A stretch of DNA of 64,000 nt from NCBI RefSeq assembly GCF_002290085.1, contig NZ_CP023173.1:1-64000 (forward strand), given 5' to 3'. This document shows positions 11,947 through 22,449 of this stretch, in pieces; position 1 is the first letter of the stretch, and the number at the start of each line of letters is the position of its first letter. A program made the translations under genes and the position numbers. The stretch comes from Mesoplasma chauliocola. GTDB taxonomy: Bacteria; Bacillota_I; Bacilli_A; Mycoplasmatales; Mycoplasmataceae. A model generated the notes under the pieces. It searched no databases, was not told the origin of the DNA, and saw only the letters and a list, made by a program, of their open reading frames with translations.

Positions 11947-12723
11947 ATGAAAAGTGCCATTGAAAAATTGACTTCGGTTGCGAATGAATATAAAGATTCA
12001 ACTTATAAGTTTATTGCCGAAATAATAATAAAAAAATTAATAAATAAAGAACTTAATATAACCCAAAAAGAATTATCTGAATTATGTTTTGTTAGTCAGT
12101 CTACAATAACAAAGTTTAGTAAGTTTCTTGGCTTTTCAGGTTTTAGAGAATTTTGATTTTTACTTAAAAAGGAGTTAGAAGATTATGACTCAGTAAATAA
12201 GGTAATATTTGAAACTGAAAGAACTTTTTTTAATCCAATTTTCCAATGGTTAGATGTAAATCAACCATTTTTAACCCTTTTAGTGAAGAATATTTTATCA
12301 AGTGAAGAATATTTAATATATTACTCTTACCAACTTCAATCATCCGCTGAATTTATGAGCAATTCTCTTAATTCAATAGGTATTAAAACAAGCCTAATAA
12401 ATCATGCATATTTTAATGGTATTAATTTTATGGAAAATTCAAATAAGACAGTCTTGGCAATGATAAGTGGTCCTGATAACGAAAGTATAATAGCAGACTT
12501 GCATAATTTAAAAAATAACTTTAAAAAAGAAAACTTTTCAAACGTATTTATTCTTGTTAGCGAAAAACAACAAGAGAAAATCCCTGTTGAATTTCAAAAT
12601 ATTGCAAATATAGATATTATTAAAAACTGGCCTTCATTTGTTCAAAGAAATATAGCAGTGTCAATTTTCGTAGGGCAACTTTACTCTAATATTGTAAAAA
12701 CTACTTTCAATAAAAGAAAGTAG
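11947..12723 (+). CDS. RpiR/MurR-family transcriptional regulator (copy A)
   Basis: RpiR-family proteins bind DNA through an N-terminal helix-turn-helix and sense phosphosugars through a C-terminal SIS domain. In the 258-aa product the HTH reads ITQKELSELCFVSQSTITKFSKFLGFSGF (within residues 38-66), the family hallmark. The SIS part is divergent, with a SGPDNES loop in place of the phosphosugar S-G-x-T/S. The ATG at 11947 has a strong GCGGAGGA site 6 bases upstream; an in-frame TTG at 11923 is not needed. It sits between two pseudogenes and upstream of a PTS-GH1 operon, which it may control. It belongs to a set of four paralogues in the window. Confidence 0.9.
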
Positions 12724-12730
12724 TTTTTAC
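12694..12730 (+). terminator. Terminator overlapping the end of rpiR A
   Basis: A perfect 15-bp stem (12694-12708 with 12716-12730) has a 7-nt loop. The gene's stop codon lies inside the right arm. An A-run rather than a T-run follows directly, so the hairpin may work in both directions. Confidence 0.7.
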
Positions 12731-12835
12731 AAAAAAAATTTAACCTTTTTTTCTAATAAAACGCAAAGTATTAATATACAAGTTATTTTGTAACAAAAGC
12801 AAGTTTTAAAATTGCATCTGATTCATTATAATACT

Positions 12836-13687
12836 TGAAAAAAGGCTGTATTATTAATAGCTTAAATGAGTTTTTTAAGTCTTATAGATTTTGCATTTCT
12901 TGGCCGAGAATTATAAAAAATAAAATTAAGCCAGTCGTTGCAATATTTCACTTTGACACTCCAGACTTTATTCAAGAGGTTAGAGTTGCATGGACAAATG
13001 AATTTACAAATTTATTTAAAATATATTCTAAAATTTTGTTTAAAAATTTTGGATCAAAAGTTAAGTATTGATTAACAATTAATAAATTAAATATGTTTGA
13101 TTTGGCAGGCAAGTTATTGGAGTAGTTCAAGCAAATCAAAAAGTTAGTGCATGACAATTAATGCAATCGCCTAAATATTGAACAGGCAAAGGCGATAAAG
13201 TTATGGAAAAAAATGTACCCTGATTTAAAAATAGGTCATGCATCTAATATTTCCACAGTATATTTTAATACAGATAAGCGAGAAGAATATTAAGCATAGA
13301 TATGCCTAAGAAATTGATCCATCTTGCTTTCATAAATACATTAAGGGAAGTTTACGACAGATATCAATTACCAATTATGTTTACGAAAATCGGATTGGTG
13401 CAAAAGATGTATTTGAAAATGATCAAAAAGTGCATACTCTTACAGAATTGAATATTATCAAAACATATTAAATAAATGCCCTTAGAAATTGAAGATGAAG
13501 TTAAAATAATTGGTTATATGGCACGAAGTTTGATTGACTTAGTTTCAACACATGAGGGTATAACAAAAAGATATGGATTTGTTTATGTAAATAGAAAATA
13601 ATTTGAATTGAAAGATTGAAGAAGAATTAGAAAAGACGTTTTTTCTGATATAAAGACTTAATAAAAACCAAAGGAGATAACATTTAA
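12836..13687 (+). pseudogene. Decayed GH1 6-phospho-beta-glucosidase
   Basis: Fragments in several frames match the intact GH1 gene at 21016-22416. They include KSYRFCISWPRIIKN, IKPVVAIFHFD, FGSKVKYWLTINKLN, a piece equal to IGHASNISTVYFNTDK, and a C-terminal end IKTKGDNI at the same position as IKTNGENI in the intact copy. About 80 N-terminal residues and the GEINPEG... segment are deleted. The acid/base glutamate of the NEL motif has become lysine (NKL), and many frameshifts follow. It is a dead duplicate left beside an RpiR regulator. Confidence 0.85.
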
Positions 13688-13771
13688 TAAAAACAGTAAA
13701 TGTAAAAAAGCACTTTCCAAAAAAGAAAATACTTTTTTTATTTTGATTTTTTCCTTTTTAACTAATGTTTA

Positions 13772-13793
13772 TTGGAAAATATTTTTGAAAGGA
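13772..13793 (+). promoter_or_regulatory. Conserved pre-PTS element, copy 1
   Basis: TTGGAAAATATT, then TTTGAAAGGA, ends 8 bases before the start of PTS permease A. The same element stands before four other EII genes in the window. Its left part is a GGAA-N4-TTCC-like inverted repeat and its right end doubles as the ribosome-binding site. It may be a repressor (RpiR-type) operator; this role is inferred. Confidence 0.55.
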
Positions 13794-13801
13794 AAAACCA
13801 T

Positions 13802-16432
13802 ATGAAAATAAAAATTTATGCACCCGTGGACTGTGAAGCACTTAATATTGAAAAGTGCTCAGACCCAACTTTTTCACAAAAAATGTTAGGTGAGGGTATA
13901 TTACTTATACCAAAAAGTGATAAGTTTGTATTGCCTTTTGAAAGTGCAAAATCGGTTTTAGTTTTTGACACAAAACATGCTTATGGATTTGAAATCAATG
14001 GAATCAATGTTCTTATACATTGTGGACTTGAAACAGTTAATCTGGGTGGCAAATATTTTGAGTCAAAAGTTATTGTTGGGAAAGAATATAAATTAGCTCA
14101 AGAAATTTTTAGTGTAGATACTAAAAGTATTAAAAAAGAAAAATTATCATTAGAAACACCAATAGTTTTTGATAATTCTGAAATGAAATATGAAATAAAT
14201 ATTTTAAATTTTCAAGAAGGTATATATAACAAAGGCGATTATATATGTGAAATAGAAATCACTGAAAATGAAAAAAAAATAAATTTAGAAGAATTATTTG
14301 GTCAAGAAGGTAAATACTCTAAACTGGCTTCTAATATAATAAACTTAGTTGGTTCAAAAGAAAACTTTTCTGATTTTTACAATTGCATGACTCGCTTAAG
14401 ATTTAAAATCAAAGATAAAAATAAGGTAAATGAAGATAAAATTATAAAAAATGAAAATGTTCGAGGAATCAATTGAAATGGTCAAGAACTTCAAATAATT
14501 ATAGGGCAAGATGTCTACAAGGTTAAAGATGAATTAACTAAGATTTTGAATTTTCAAAATAGTGTAAACCAAGAGGACTTAGTTAAAATAAACCCATTTA
14601 ACAGATTGCTAAAAAACTTTTCATCTGTTTTTATAAAAGTCGTGCCTATAACTGCGGGTATAGGTTTAATTATGGCACTAATTTCAATTTTAAGAATGCT
14701 TAATATTATGCCAGAAATAGTATTAGTTAAACCTGAAGAGGGAAGCAGTCAAATGTGAATTTTTGATCCTATGCTTAATGTGGGGTGAGTTATATTATTT
14801 ATAACTGGTAGAACTTCTGCATTATTTTTAGGAATAACATTATCTGTAAGCGCATCTGTTCACTTTAAGTGAAATCCTTTACAAGGAGCGGTATTAGGTT
14901 TAATACTATGCTCTCCACTGCTTTACGGTAATGGTGGCCCAGCGATGCAAGGGCAAAGAGAGTGGGTGCTTTGAGAAATTTGGCAATCAAACGATGTAAT
15001 GCTACAAAGAATTGGTAGAATATCAGTTAATATGATGAACTTAAAGGTTGGTGTTATTATATTCTCTGTTTGAATTGCATCAGAGTTTGATAAATGAATA
15101 AAAAAATGAATGCCAGTAAGTTTAGACTTATTATTTAGACCACTACTAATATTTTTAGTAATCCCATTTGCTGGATTCTTTATTTTTGGACCTATTTGAA
15201 ATATTTTTGAAGGTATTTTTGGTTATATGATTGGAATTTTACTTAAAATGCCTTTAGGTATAGGCTTAGGTATTTTTGCTAGTGTTTTCCAAGCTTCTGT
15301 TATTTTTGGACTGCATACAATAATGTCAACATTCTTTTTGTTAGATGCATTAGCAAATAATATGGTCGGAAGAGTTGTAGTAATTGGAAGCATAAGTACA
15401 TTTGCCCAAATTGCAGCATTAGTTGGTTTATTAATTGTCACAAAAGATAAAAAACTTAAAAAACAGGGTAGCTCATTAATTGCAGCAGGACTTTTAGGAA
15501 TTACTGAACCTATTTTATATGGAGTTAACTTCCCGAAAAGAAAACCACTTTATGCAGGATGTATAGGGGCATTCTTTGGTGGATGTTTAGCAAACATATT
15601 TGATGTTACACAAAGACCTGGTGGTGGACTTGGAGTGTTTGATGTTATCGGGTTTTTCTCAGATCCTTTAATACCTGTTGAGGGATTACATGCTAATAAT
15701 GTAAATGGAACACTATATTTACTATGCTGTGGTGTAACAATAGCTATATCAATATTTGTTTCAATGGCTCTTTATAAAGAAAAAACTAATGAAAAAGCAC
15801 TATTTATAAAATTTTTCAACAAAATTATATTCATTAAAAAACAAGAAAATGTTTTAAATGACGAAGAAGTTATACTTGTTAAAAACTTAAAAAAAGAAAT
15901 TTTATCAAATATTTCTAAGGAACAAATTAAGCAATTAAAATTACAAGAAAAAAACATTGTAAATCATCAGAAACAAGAAGCTAATTTAGAATTCTACCTT
16001 AAAAAAAATGAAATAAAAAGAGATAAATTAATGCTTCAAGGTAAAAAAGCTATGAAGAATGAAAATATTGAAAAAGCCAATAAAACAGCACTTTTAATTA
16101 AAAATTTAGATAGCTTAATTAAGCTTGAAGAATATACTTCAAAAGTATCTCTTGCAGAGGAAAAAATTAATTTTAGTTTGATTAATGAAATTTGTAATGA
16201 AATATACTTAAAAAATCTAAACTCATTTAATAAAGTTTTTCAAATTTTTGAACTTAAAAATGATATTGAAATAGACAATTATATTAAAAATATTTCACGT
16301 AATATTTTAATTCATTGAGGATATGAAAAACCAATTGAAATTAAGGAAGAAAAAAATGCTTATTTAATTGCAGCTAATTTAAAAAAAATAAAAAATCAAG
16401 AAAAGAGAAATTTGAAATGACTAAAAAAATAA
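13802..16432 (+). CDS. PTS beta-glucoside-type permease EIIABC (A)
   Basis: This membrane permease imports a sugar, probably a beta-glucoside, and phosphorylates it. The 876-aa product runs IIA-IIB-IIC. The glucose-type IIA domain (about 1-150) has TKHAYGF and the phosphorylated His in HCGLETV (H73). The IIB domain has the active Cys in NCMTRLRF (C195). IIC (about 250-660) has many membrane segments and the GITEPILYG motif. A further 215-residue charged, coiled-coil-prone tail (660-876) is not part of the standard family. The ATG at 13802 follows AAAGGAA; the alternative TTG at 13772 lies in the conserved regulatory element. Its last 16 bases overlap the next GH1 gene, so import and hydrolysis are coupled. 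Confidence 0.93.
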
Positions 16433-17886
16433 AAAAATTCCCTAAAAATTTTCTATGAGGTGGAGCAACATCAGCATCTCAAATAGAAGGCGCATGGGAT
16501 CAAGGCGGAAAATCAATAACTTTAACTGACTTAGAACCTTTTTTAGAAAGAAAAAATAAGACAGACACTTCATTTGTATGACATAAAACAAAAGATAATT
16601 ACTATAAATCTCTTGAAAATAAGGAAGGTCTTCATTTCCCCAAAAGACATGGTATAGATTTTTTTAATCACTACAAGGAAGATATAGCCTTATTTAAGGA
16701 GATGGGACTTAAGATATATAGGATGTCTATTTCTTGAGCTAGAATATTCCCTAATGGTGATGAAGAAAAACCAAACATTGAAGGGCTTAATTTTTATAAA
16801 AATGTTCTTGAAGAGTGTAAGAAAAATGGTCTCGAAGTAATGGTGACAATAATTCACTTTGATTACCCTTTGCCAATTATGGAAAAATACCCAGCAGGTT
16901 TTGCAGATACAAAAGTGCAAGAAATGTTTATAAAATATGTTAAAGTTTTATTTGATAACTTTGCAAAATATGTAAAATATTGATTGCCAGTTAACGAAAT
17001 TAATATTGCATCTTTTTTTCCAATAATTGGTCTTGGGTACTTTCCTGAAAAGGCCGCAAATCCAAAATCATTTATCGATAAGCAAAAAGTTGAAGCTTTG
17101 CATGGATTATTCTTAACTCATGCTAGGGTAGTTCAACTTTCTAAAAAGTACGAAAATATCAAAGTTGGTTGCATGGTTGCTGATATGCTAATATACCCTT
17201 ATGATTGCAATCCTATAAATATAATTGAAACAATGAAAATGGAAAGAATGACAAAGTATTTTTTCTATGATGTAATAGCTGGTGGAGAATACCCAGGATA
17301 CTATTTAAGAGCACTAAAGGATGCAAGCATAGATTTAAATATATCAGAGGATGACAAAAAACTTTTAAAATATAATTCCGTTGATTTTATATCTTTTAGT
17401 TACTATCAATCAAGTACACTTTCTGTTACAGATCAAAATGAAAAAGTTGGTGGAAATATAGCTGGTTGAGGAAAAAACCCATTCTTAAAAGCAACTGAAT
17501 GAGGGTGACAAATTGATCCAATTGGTATTAGATATATTCTTACTAATTTATGAGAGAGATACAAAAAACCTTTATTTATTTCAGAAAATGGAATAGGTGT
17601 TATTGAATCTTTAGATGAAAATCAAACTGTAAATGATGATTATAGAATAGACTATATGCAAAAACATTTTGAACAAATTTGAGAAGCAATTGAAGATGGT
17701 GTTGATGTATTTGGGTACACTGTTTGAACACCAATTGATATAGTATCTGCAGGTACATGTGAAATGGCAAAAAGATATGGAATGATCTTTGTAGACTATG
17801 ATGATTATCATAATGGAACAGGTAAGCGATACAAGAAAAAGTCTTTTTTTTGGTATAAAGATTTTATTAAAAACAATGCTTTGTAA
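16417..17886 (+). CDS. 6-phospho-beta-glucosidase, GH1 (A)
   Basis: It hydrolyses the 6-phospho-beta-glucoside delivered by the PTS, giving glucose-6-phosphate and an aglycone or sugar. The 489-aa product has the GH1 start [20 protein letters not shown], acid/base Glu E194 (PVNEIN), nucleophile E390 (ISENGIG), and the late ATEWGWQIDPIG and DDYRIDY segments. It begins inside the 3' end of the EII gene (16-base overlap) and has only a weak AAGAGAAA site, so it probably depends on translational coupling. Many Trp codons are TGA. No terminator hairpin is obvious directly after it. The exact sugar cannot be told. Confidence 0.95.
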
Positions 17887-18329
17887 AATTATATTCATCA
17901 TTTGTTATAAAAAAGAGTTCAGCTCTATAAATTATTAAAACTTCTAACCTAATGCCTCGTAAAATCCCTGAGCTGAATTGTAGTTCAGAATTTTATGACG
18001 CATTTTTTATTTCAATTATTTTATCATCTGTTAAGTTTATAAAATTTGTTTTCTCAGATAAAAACATTATAAAAATTTATTAAAGTAGTGTCTTTTTACA
18101 AGAAGCCTATGTATAAAGCGGCACGTTTAATTATGTGTAAATTGATGTAAAAGATTATTTTTTGTCCTTTCATTTTTTGTAACTATTTCCTTTTAATTTC
18201 CTTGTAAATAACTCATCTATTTCCATTTAATTATTTGGATATAAAAAATAGCATTTGGCTTAACTACTTTATAAATACTAAAATAGTTTACTAAAGAGCA
18301 TAAAATTAAAGCAAAATACATTTTTATTT
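17887..18329. other. Gene-poor spacer with insertion-sequence debris
   Basis: This is a stretch of over 400 bases between GH1 A and PTS B with no credible gene. It contains the transposase relic at 17944-18060 and an inverted repeat flanking it on the left. The rest is an AT-rich part (18080-18329) in which I see no coding pattern. A TATAAA/TAAAAT-like -10 near 18243 or 18300 could serve PTS B. Confidence 0.5.
17944..18060 (-). pseudogene. C-terminal relic of a transposase, probably IS30 family
   Basis: Read on the minus strand, two adjacent frames give NFINLTDDKIIEIKNA and then MRHKILNYNSAQGFYEALG before a stop. This resembles the C terminus of IS30-type transposases (the N-x-RPRKxLxYxTPxEVF region). 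No upstream catalytic part remains. A possible end repeat is TTCAGCTC (about 17924) against GAGCTGAA (about 17981). The assignment is from pattern memory only. Confidence 0.45.
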
Positions 18330-18350
18330 GGGAAAATATTCCAGAAAGGA
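18330..18350 (+). promoter_or_regulatory. Conserved pre-PTS element, copy 2
   Basis: GGGAAAATATTCC, then AGAAAGGA, ends 9 bases before the PTS B start. Here GGAA-AATA-TTCC is a perfect inverted repeat, the most symmetrical of the copies, and it fits a dimeric repressor site. Function is inferred. Confidence 0.6.
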
Positions 18351-18359
18351 AACAACAGT

Positions 18360-20873
18360 ATGGAATTAAAATTTTATGCACCTATTGATTGTGAAATTGT
18401 TAATATTGATAAATGTTCAGATCCTACATTTTCGCAAAAGTTATTGGGTGATGGTTTTTTAATAAAACCCAAAAAAGGTGATTTTTCGCTACCATTTGAT
18501 GAAGCTAAAGTTGTTATGATTTTTGACACAAAACATGCTTATGGTTTTGATATTGATGGATTAGGTATTCTTATCCATTGTGGTCTTGAAACTGTTTCAT
18601 TAAAAGGAAAACCCTTTATAACAACATTACAAGAAAATCAAAAAGTTATTTTAGGAGAAAAGCTTTTTGATGTTAATCTTAAATATTTAAAAGAAAAAAA
18701 TATTTCTTCAGAAACACCAATAGTTTTTGATAAAAAGGTTGAAATCAAAAATTTTAAAGAAGGAAATTATAAAAAGGGTGAGTTAGTATGCTCAATAGAA
18801 TTCACTGAAGAAAAAAAAGAAGTTGTAATTGAGACAATTGAAGACTTTTTTAATGCAAAAAATAAATACGAAAAAGTTGCTTTTGAAATAAATAAACTTG
18901 TTGGTTCAAAGGAAAATTACAAAGAAGTATATAATTGTATGACTAGATTAAGATTTACAATTATTGATAAATCAAAAGTTGATGAAAATGAACTTTTAAA
19001 AATAAGTTTAGTTAAACAATTAGTTTGAAATGGTAATGAACTTCAAGTTGTCATAGGACAGGAAGTTTTTAAAGTAAAAGATGAAATAGCAAATCAAAAC
19101 CAATTTATTCAATCAATATCAAATTCAAATGAAAAAAAATCAGTATTTGGTTCATTTTTTCAAATGATAGGAGGTACAATGATTAGAACTATTCCAATTA
19201 TGACTGGTTCAGGAATGATTCAGGCTTTAATTGCAATTCTTGTTCTTTGCAAAGTTATGCCAAATATTGTAACTTCACAAAATCCAGCACAAGGGTCAAT
19301 ATCGTTATTCGATCCAAATTTAAATGTTGGATGAGTTGTTTTATTTATTGCAGGAAGATCAGCAGGATTTTTTATGGGTATTGCAATATCATATACTGCT
19401 GCTGATTACTTTAAACTTAACCCAGTTTTAGGAGTTGGATTAGGTATTATTATGTGTTCACCTATTATTTTCTTAGATGGTGGACAAAATGGTATTGGAT
19501 TTGAAAAAGTTTGATGGGATTTAGGAAATTTAAGTACACCAAATACACCGTTTAATAGCATTTCTAAAGTTTTTAGAATAGTACCGTTAGGAACAAAAAC
19601 ATTAACTTTAATACCAATAATATACATTGCTAAAAAAGTTGATGAATGAGTTAGAAAGTGAATGCCTATAACATTAGATTTATTATTTAGACCACTTATA
19701 GTATTTTTAATATCAGCTTTATTTGGTTTCTTTATAGTAACACCGAGCTGAAATTTAATTGAAGCTCTGTTAGGTGGAATATTCTTCTATCTTGCGCAAG
19801 CACCTTTAGGCATTGGTGTAGGTTTAGCTGTTGCCTTATGACAAGTTTGTGTTATTTTTGGTTTACATGCACCTCTATCGATTTTAGGTCAAATCGAATA
19901 TATCGCAAATAGAGGTTGAGGATATTTATACATAGCTTCAACTCTTTCAACATGATCACAAGTTGGAGCACTAATTGGTGTTGCAATTGTTGCTAAAAAT
20001 AGTTTATTAAAAAAACAAGCATGAGGAATGGTTCCTATGGGTGTTTTAGGAATAACTGAACCAATTCTTTATGGAATAATGCTTCCAAAGAGAAGACCTT
20101 TATATGCAGGTATTATGTCTGCGTTTATTTCAGGGGCTTTACTAAATTGACTAAAAGTTTCAGGAAGATTAAGTACAGGAATGGGAATATTTTCCGCATT
20201 AGGTTATTTTTCAGAACCACCCTTTGGTGGAATAGCACCTCTAGATCCATTAACAAACGGTTTACTTTATATAATGGGGTGTATTGTTGCAACAGCACTT
20301 GGTGTAGCGTTTACGATAATAATTTATAAGGAAAGAGTAGACGAAAATACTTTAATTAATAAAGTGACAAAAAAATTGATTAATAAAATTATTAAAAATA
20401 AAGATTTAGATAAAGCTTTAGTTAAAGAAGTTGAAAATCATCTAAAAAGTATTGAAAAAATTTATTCAGCTGATGAAATTAAGTTTTTAAAACAACAAGA
20501 AAAAATAATTCAAGAATACTTGAGAATGCAAACAGCAATTAATAATAAAATTGTAAAAAATGATGAAAAAATTGAAAAACTTTTTGCAAAAGGCAAAAAA
20601 GCGATAAAAAATAATAATCAAACAAAAGCTTTAGAAATTAAATCACAAATAGACACACTATCTATGTTAGATTTAAGTGAAGATGAAAAAATAAAAGATT
20701 TGCAAAGACAAAAAATTGATTTTGATGGAATTAATAAATTGAAAAAAGAAAAAATAAATTACATTGAAGAATTGTTGGCATTTGTTGAGGAAAAACAAAT
20801 CTTAGATTTAAATCAGTTTAAAGAAGAATATTTTGATGGAACGAATAGTTTATTAAAAAACTATGGAATTTAA
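18360..20873 (+). CDS. PTS beta-glucoside-type permease EIIABC (B)
   Basis: The 837-aa product has the same IIA-IIB-IIC order as permease A. IIA has HCGLETV (H73), IIB has NCMTRLRF with Cys C193, and IIC has about ten membrane segments, a long loop and GITEPILYG. A roughly 180-residue helical tail (656-837) contains GKKAIKNNNQTKALEIKSQI, a motif shared in looser form with the tails of the other permeases. It probably imports a beta-glucoside. Downstream are a terminator, a second hairpin, and then the genes GH1 B, ROK kinase and GH1 C. Those genes lie in the same direction and probably use the product. Confidence 0.93.
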
Positions 20874-20876
20874 AAC

Positions 20877-20899
20877 AAAAGAGCACTGCTCTTTTTTTG
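20877..20899 (+). terminator. PTS B terminator
   Basis: The stem AAAAGAGC / GCTCTTTT is tight and has a T run. Confidence 0.75.
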
Positions 20900-20932
20900 G
20901 TAAAATACTTTTTTTCCGTAAAAGTATTTTAC
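20900..20932 (+). other. Perfect stem-loop without a T tract
   Basis: A 13-bp perfect stem (20900-20912 with 20920-20932) with loop TTTCCGT sits directly behind the PTS B terminator and 83 bases before GH1 B. No T run follows on either strand. It might be an operator for the following GH1-ROK-GH1 genes, or an mRNA processing or stability hairpin. Confidence 0.5.
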
Positions 20933-21015
20933 AACTTGTTAAATGAAATAGAAAATTTCTTAATAAATTAAGATAATTAATTTATCAAGATTAAACTTGA
21001 TAAAAAGGAGTAAAT

Positions 21016-22416
21016 ATGAACAAATTTCCAAAGAATTTTTTATGAGGAGCATCAACAAGTGCATATCAAGTAGAAGGTTGCATAACTGAAGGTGGAAAAG
21101 TTCCTTCAACAATGGATTTATATGGTGATAAACCTAATTATCCAAAAGGCATAACTGGTTTTAAAGAAGCTAGTGAGCACTATAAAAATTGAAAAATAGA
21201 CGTTGAAATGATGGCAAAAATGGGTTTAAAATCTTATAGATTTTCAATTTCTTGACCAAGAATAATTAAAAATTCAAAAGGTGAAATAAATCCAGAAGGA
21301 ATTAAATTTTATAACAACTTGATAGATGAGTTGTTAAAAAATAAAATTGAACCAGTTGTAACTATGTTTCACTTTGATATTCCACTGTTTGTAATGGAAG
21401 ATGGTGGAGTTCATGGTGAAAACTTTGTAAAACATTTTGAACTGTATGCTGAAGTTTTACTTAAAAATTTTGGTTCAAAAATAAACTATTGATTAACAAT
21501 AAATGAACTAAATGTTTTAGTAATGATGGCAGCAGGATTTGAAGTTTTAGAAAAACAAGATTTTACAAATCAATTAAAAGTTTTACATAATTTAAACCTA
21601 GCGCAAGCAAAAGCAATAATAAAATGTAAAGAAATATGCCCAAAAGCAAAAATAGGACCAGCTCCAAATATTTCTACAGTTTATGCAAACACATGCAAGC
21701 CTGAAGATTATACAGCTAAATTAAATATTGATATGATTAGAAATTGAGTTTACCTTGATGCAGTTTGCAAGGGAACTTACAGTAAAGTATTTTTAAATTT
21801 TGTAAAAAGTATGGGAATTAAATTTGAAGTTTCAAAAGAAGAACTAGAAACATTATCAAAAGGAAAACCTGATTTCATAGCTTTTAATTACTATTCAACA
21901 ATGACAGCTCAAATGCCAACAGATGAAGCACTTAAAGAAAATACTGAAAAATTTGATCAACAAAAAGGATTAGTTTTACCTGGTTTTGGTATGGCAACAA
22001 AAAACCCTAATTTACAAAAAACTCAATTTGGATGAGAAATTGACCCAGTTGGTTTTAGAAATACTTTAAGAGAAGTTTATGACAGATACTCTTTACCAAT
22101 GATGATCACAGAAAATGGTATTGGTGCGAAAGACATTTTGACTGAAGACGGAAAAATTCATGATGATTATAGAATTGAGTACTACCAAAAACACATTGAA
22201 CAAATGGGACTTGCTATTCAAGATGGAGTTGAAATGATTGGATATATGCCATGAAGTGCAATTGATTTAGTTTCAACACATGAAGGTATATCAAAAAGAT
22301 ATGGTTTTATATATGTTAACAGAGATGAATTTGATTTAAAGGACATGAAGAGAATTGAAAAAGATAGCTATTATTGATACAAAGAATTGATAAAAACAAA
22401 TGGAGAAAATATTTAA
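21016..22416 (+). CDS. 6-phospho-beta-glucosidase, GH1 (B)
   Basis: This 466-aa GH1 enzyme hydrolyses a phosphorylated beta-glucoside in the cytoplasm. It starts [20 protein letters not shown]. The acid/base is E164 in TINELN and the nucleophile is E366 in ITENGIGA. The C-terminal half has the phosphate-binding-side segment STHEGISKRYGF. It differs clearly from GH1 A and C (shorter, different subgroup) and matches the pseudogene at 12836-13687, so the two are duplicates. It has a good AAGGAG site before the ATG. It is followed after 33 bases by the ROK kinase gene, probably in one operon. Confidence 0.95.
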
Positions 22417-22449
22417 TTGTCTAAATATTTTTAAGAAAGGTAAATTAAA

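Noticed and set aside
13772-13801. Alternative TTG start for PTS A
   Set aside because: The bases belong to the element repeated before other PTS genes, and the ATG at 13802 has its own ribosome-binding site and aligns with the paralogues' N termini.
13688-13801. LicT/BglG-type antiterminator (RAT) leader before PTS A
   Set aside because: I could not find a convincing RAT hairpin overlapping a terminator, and no BglG-family gene is present.
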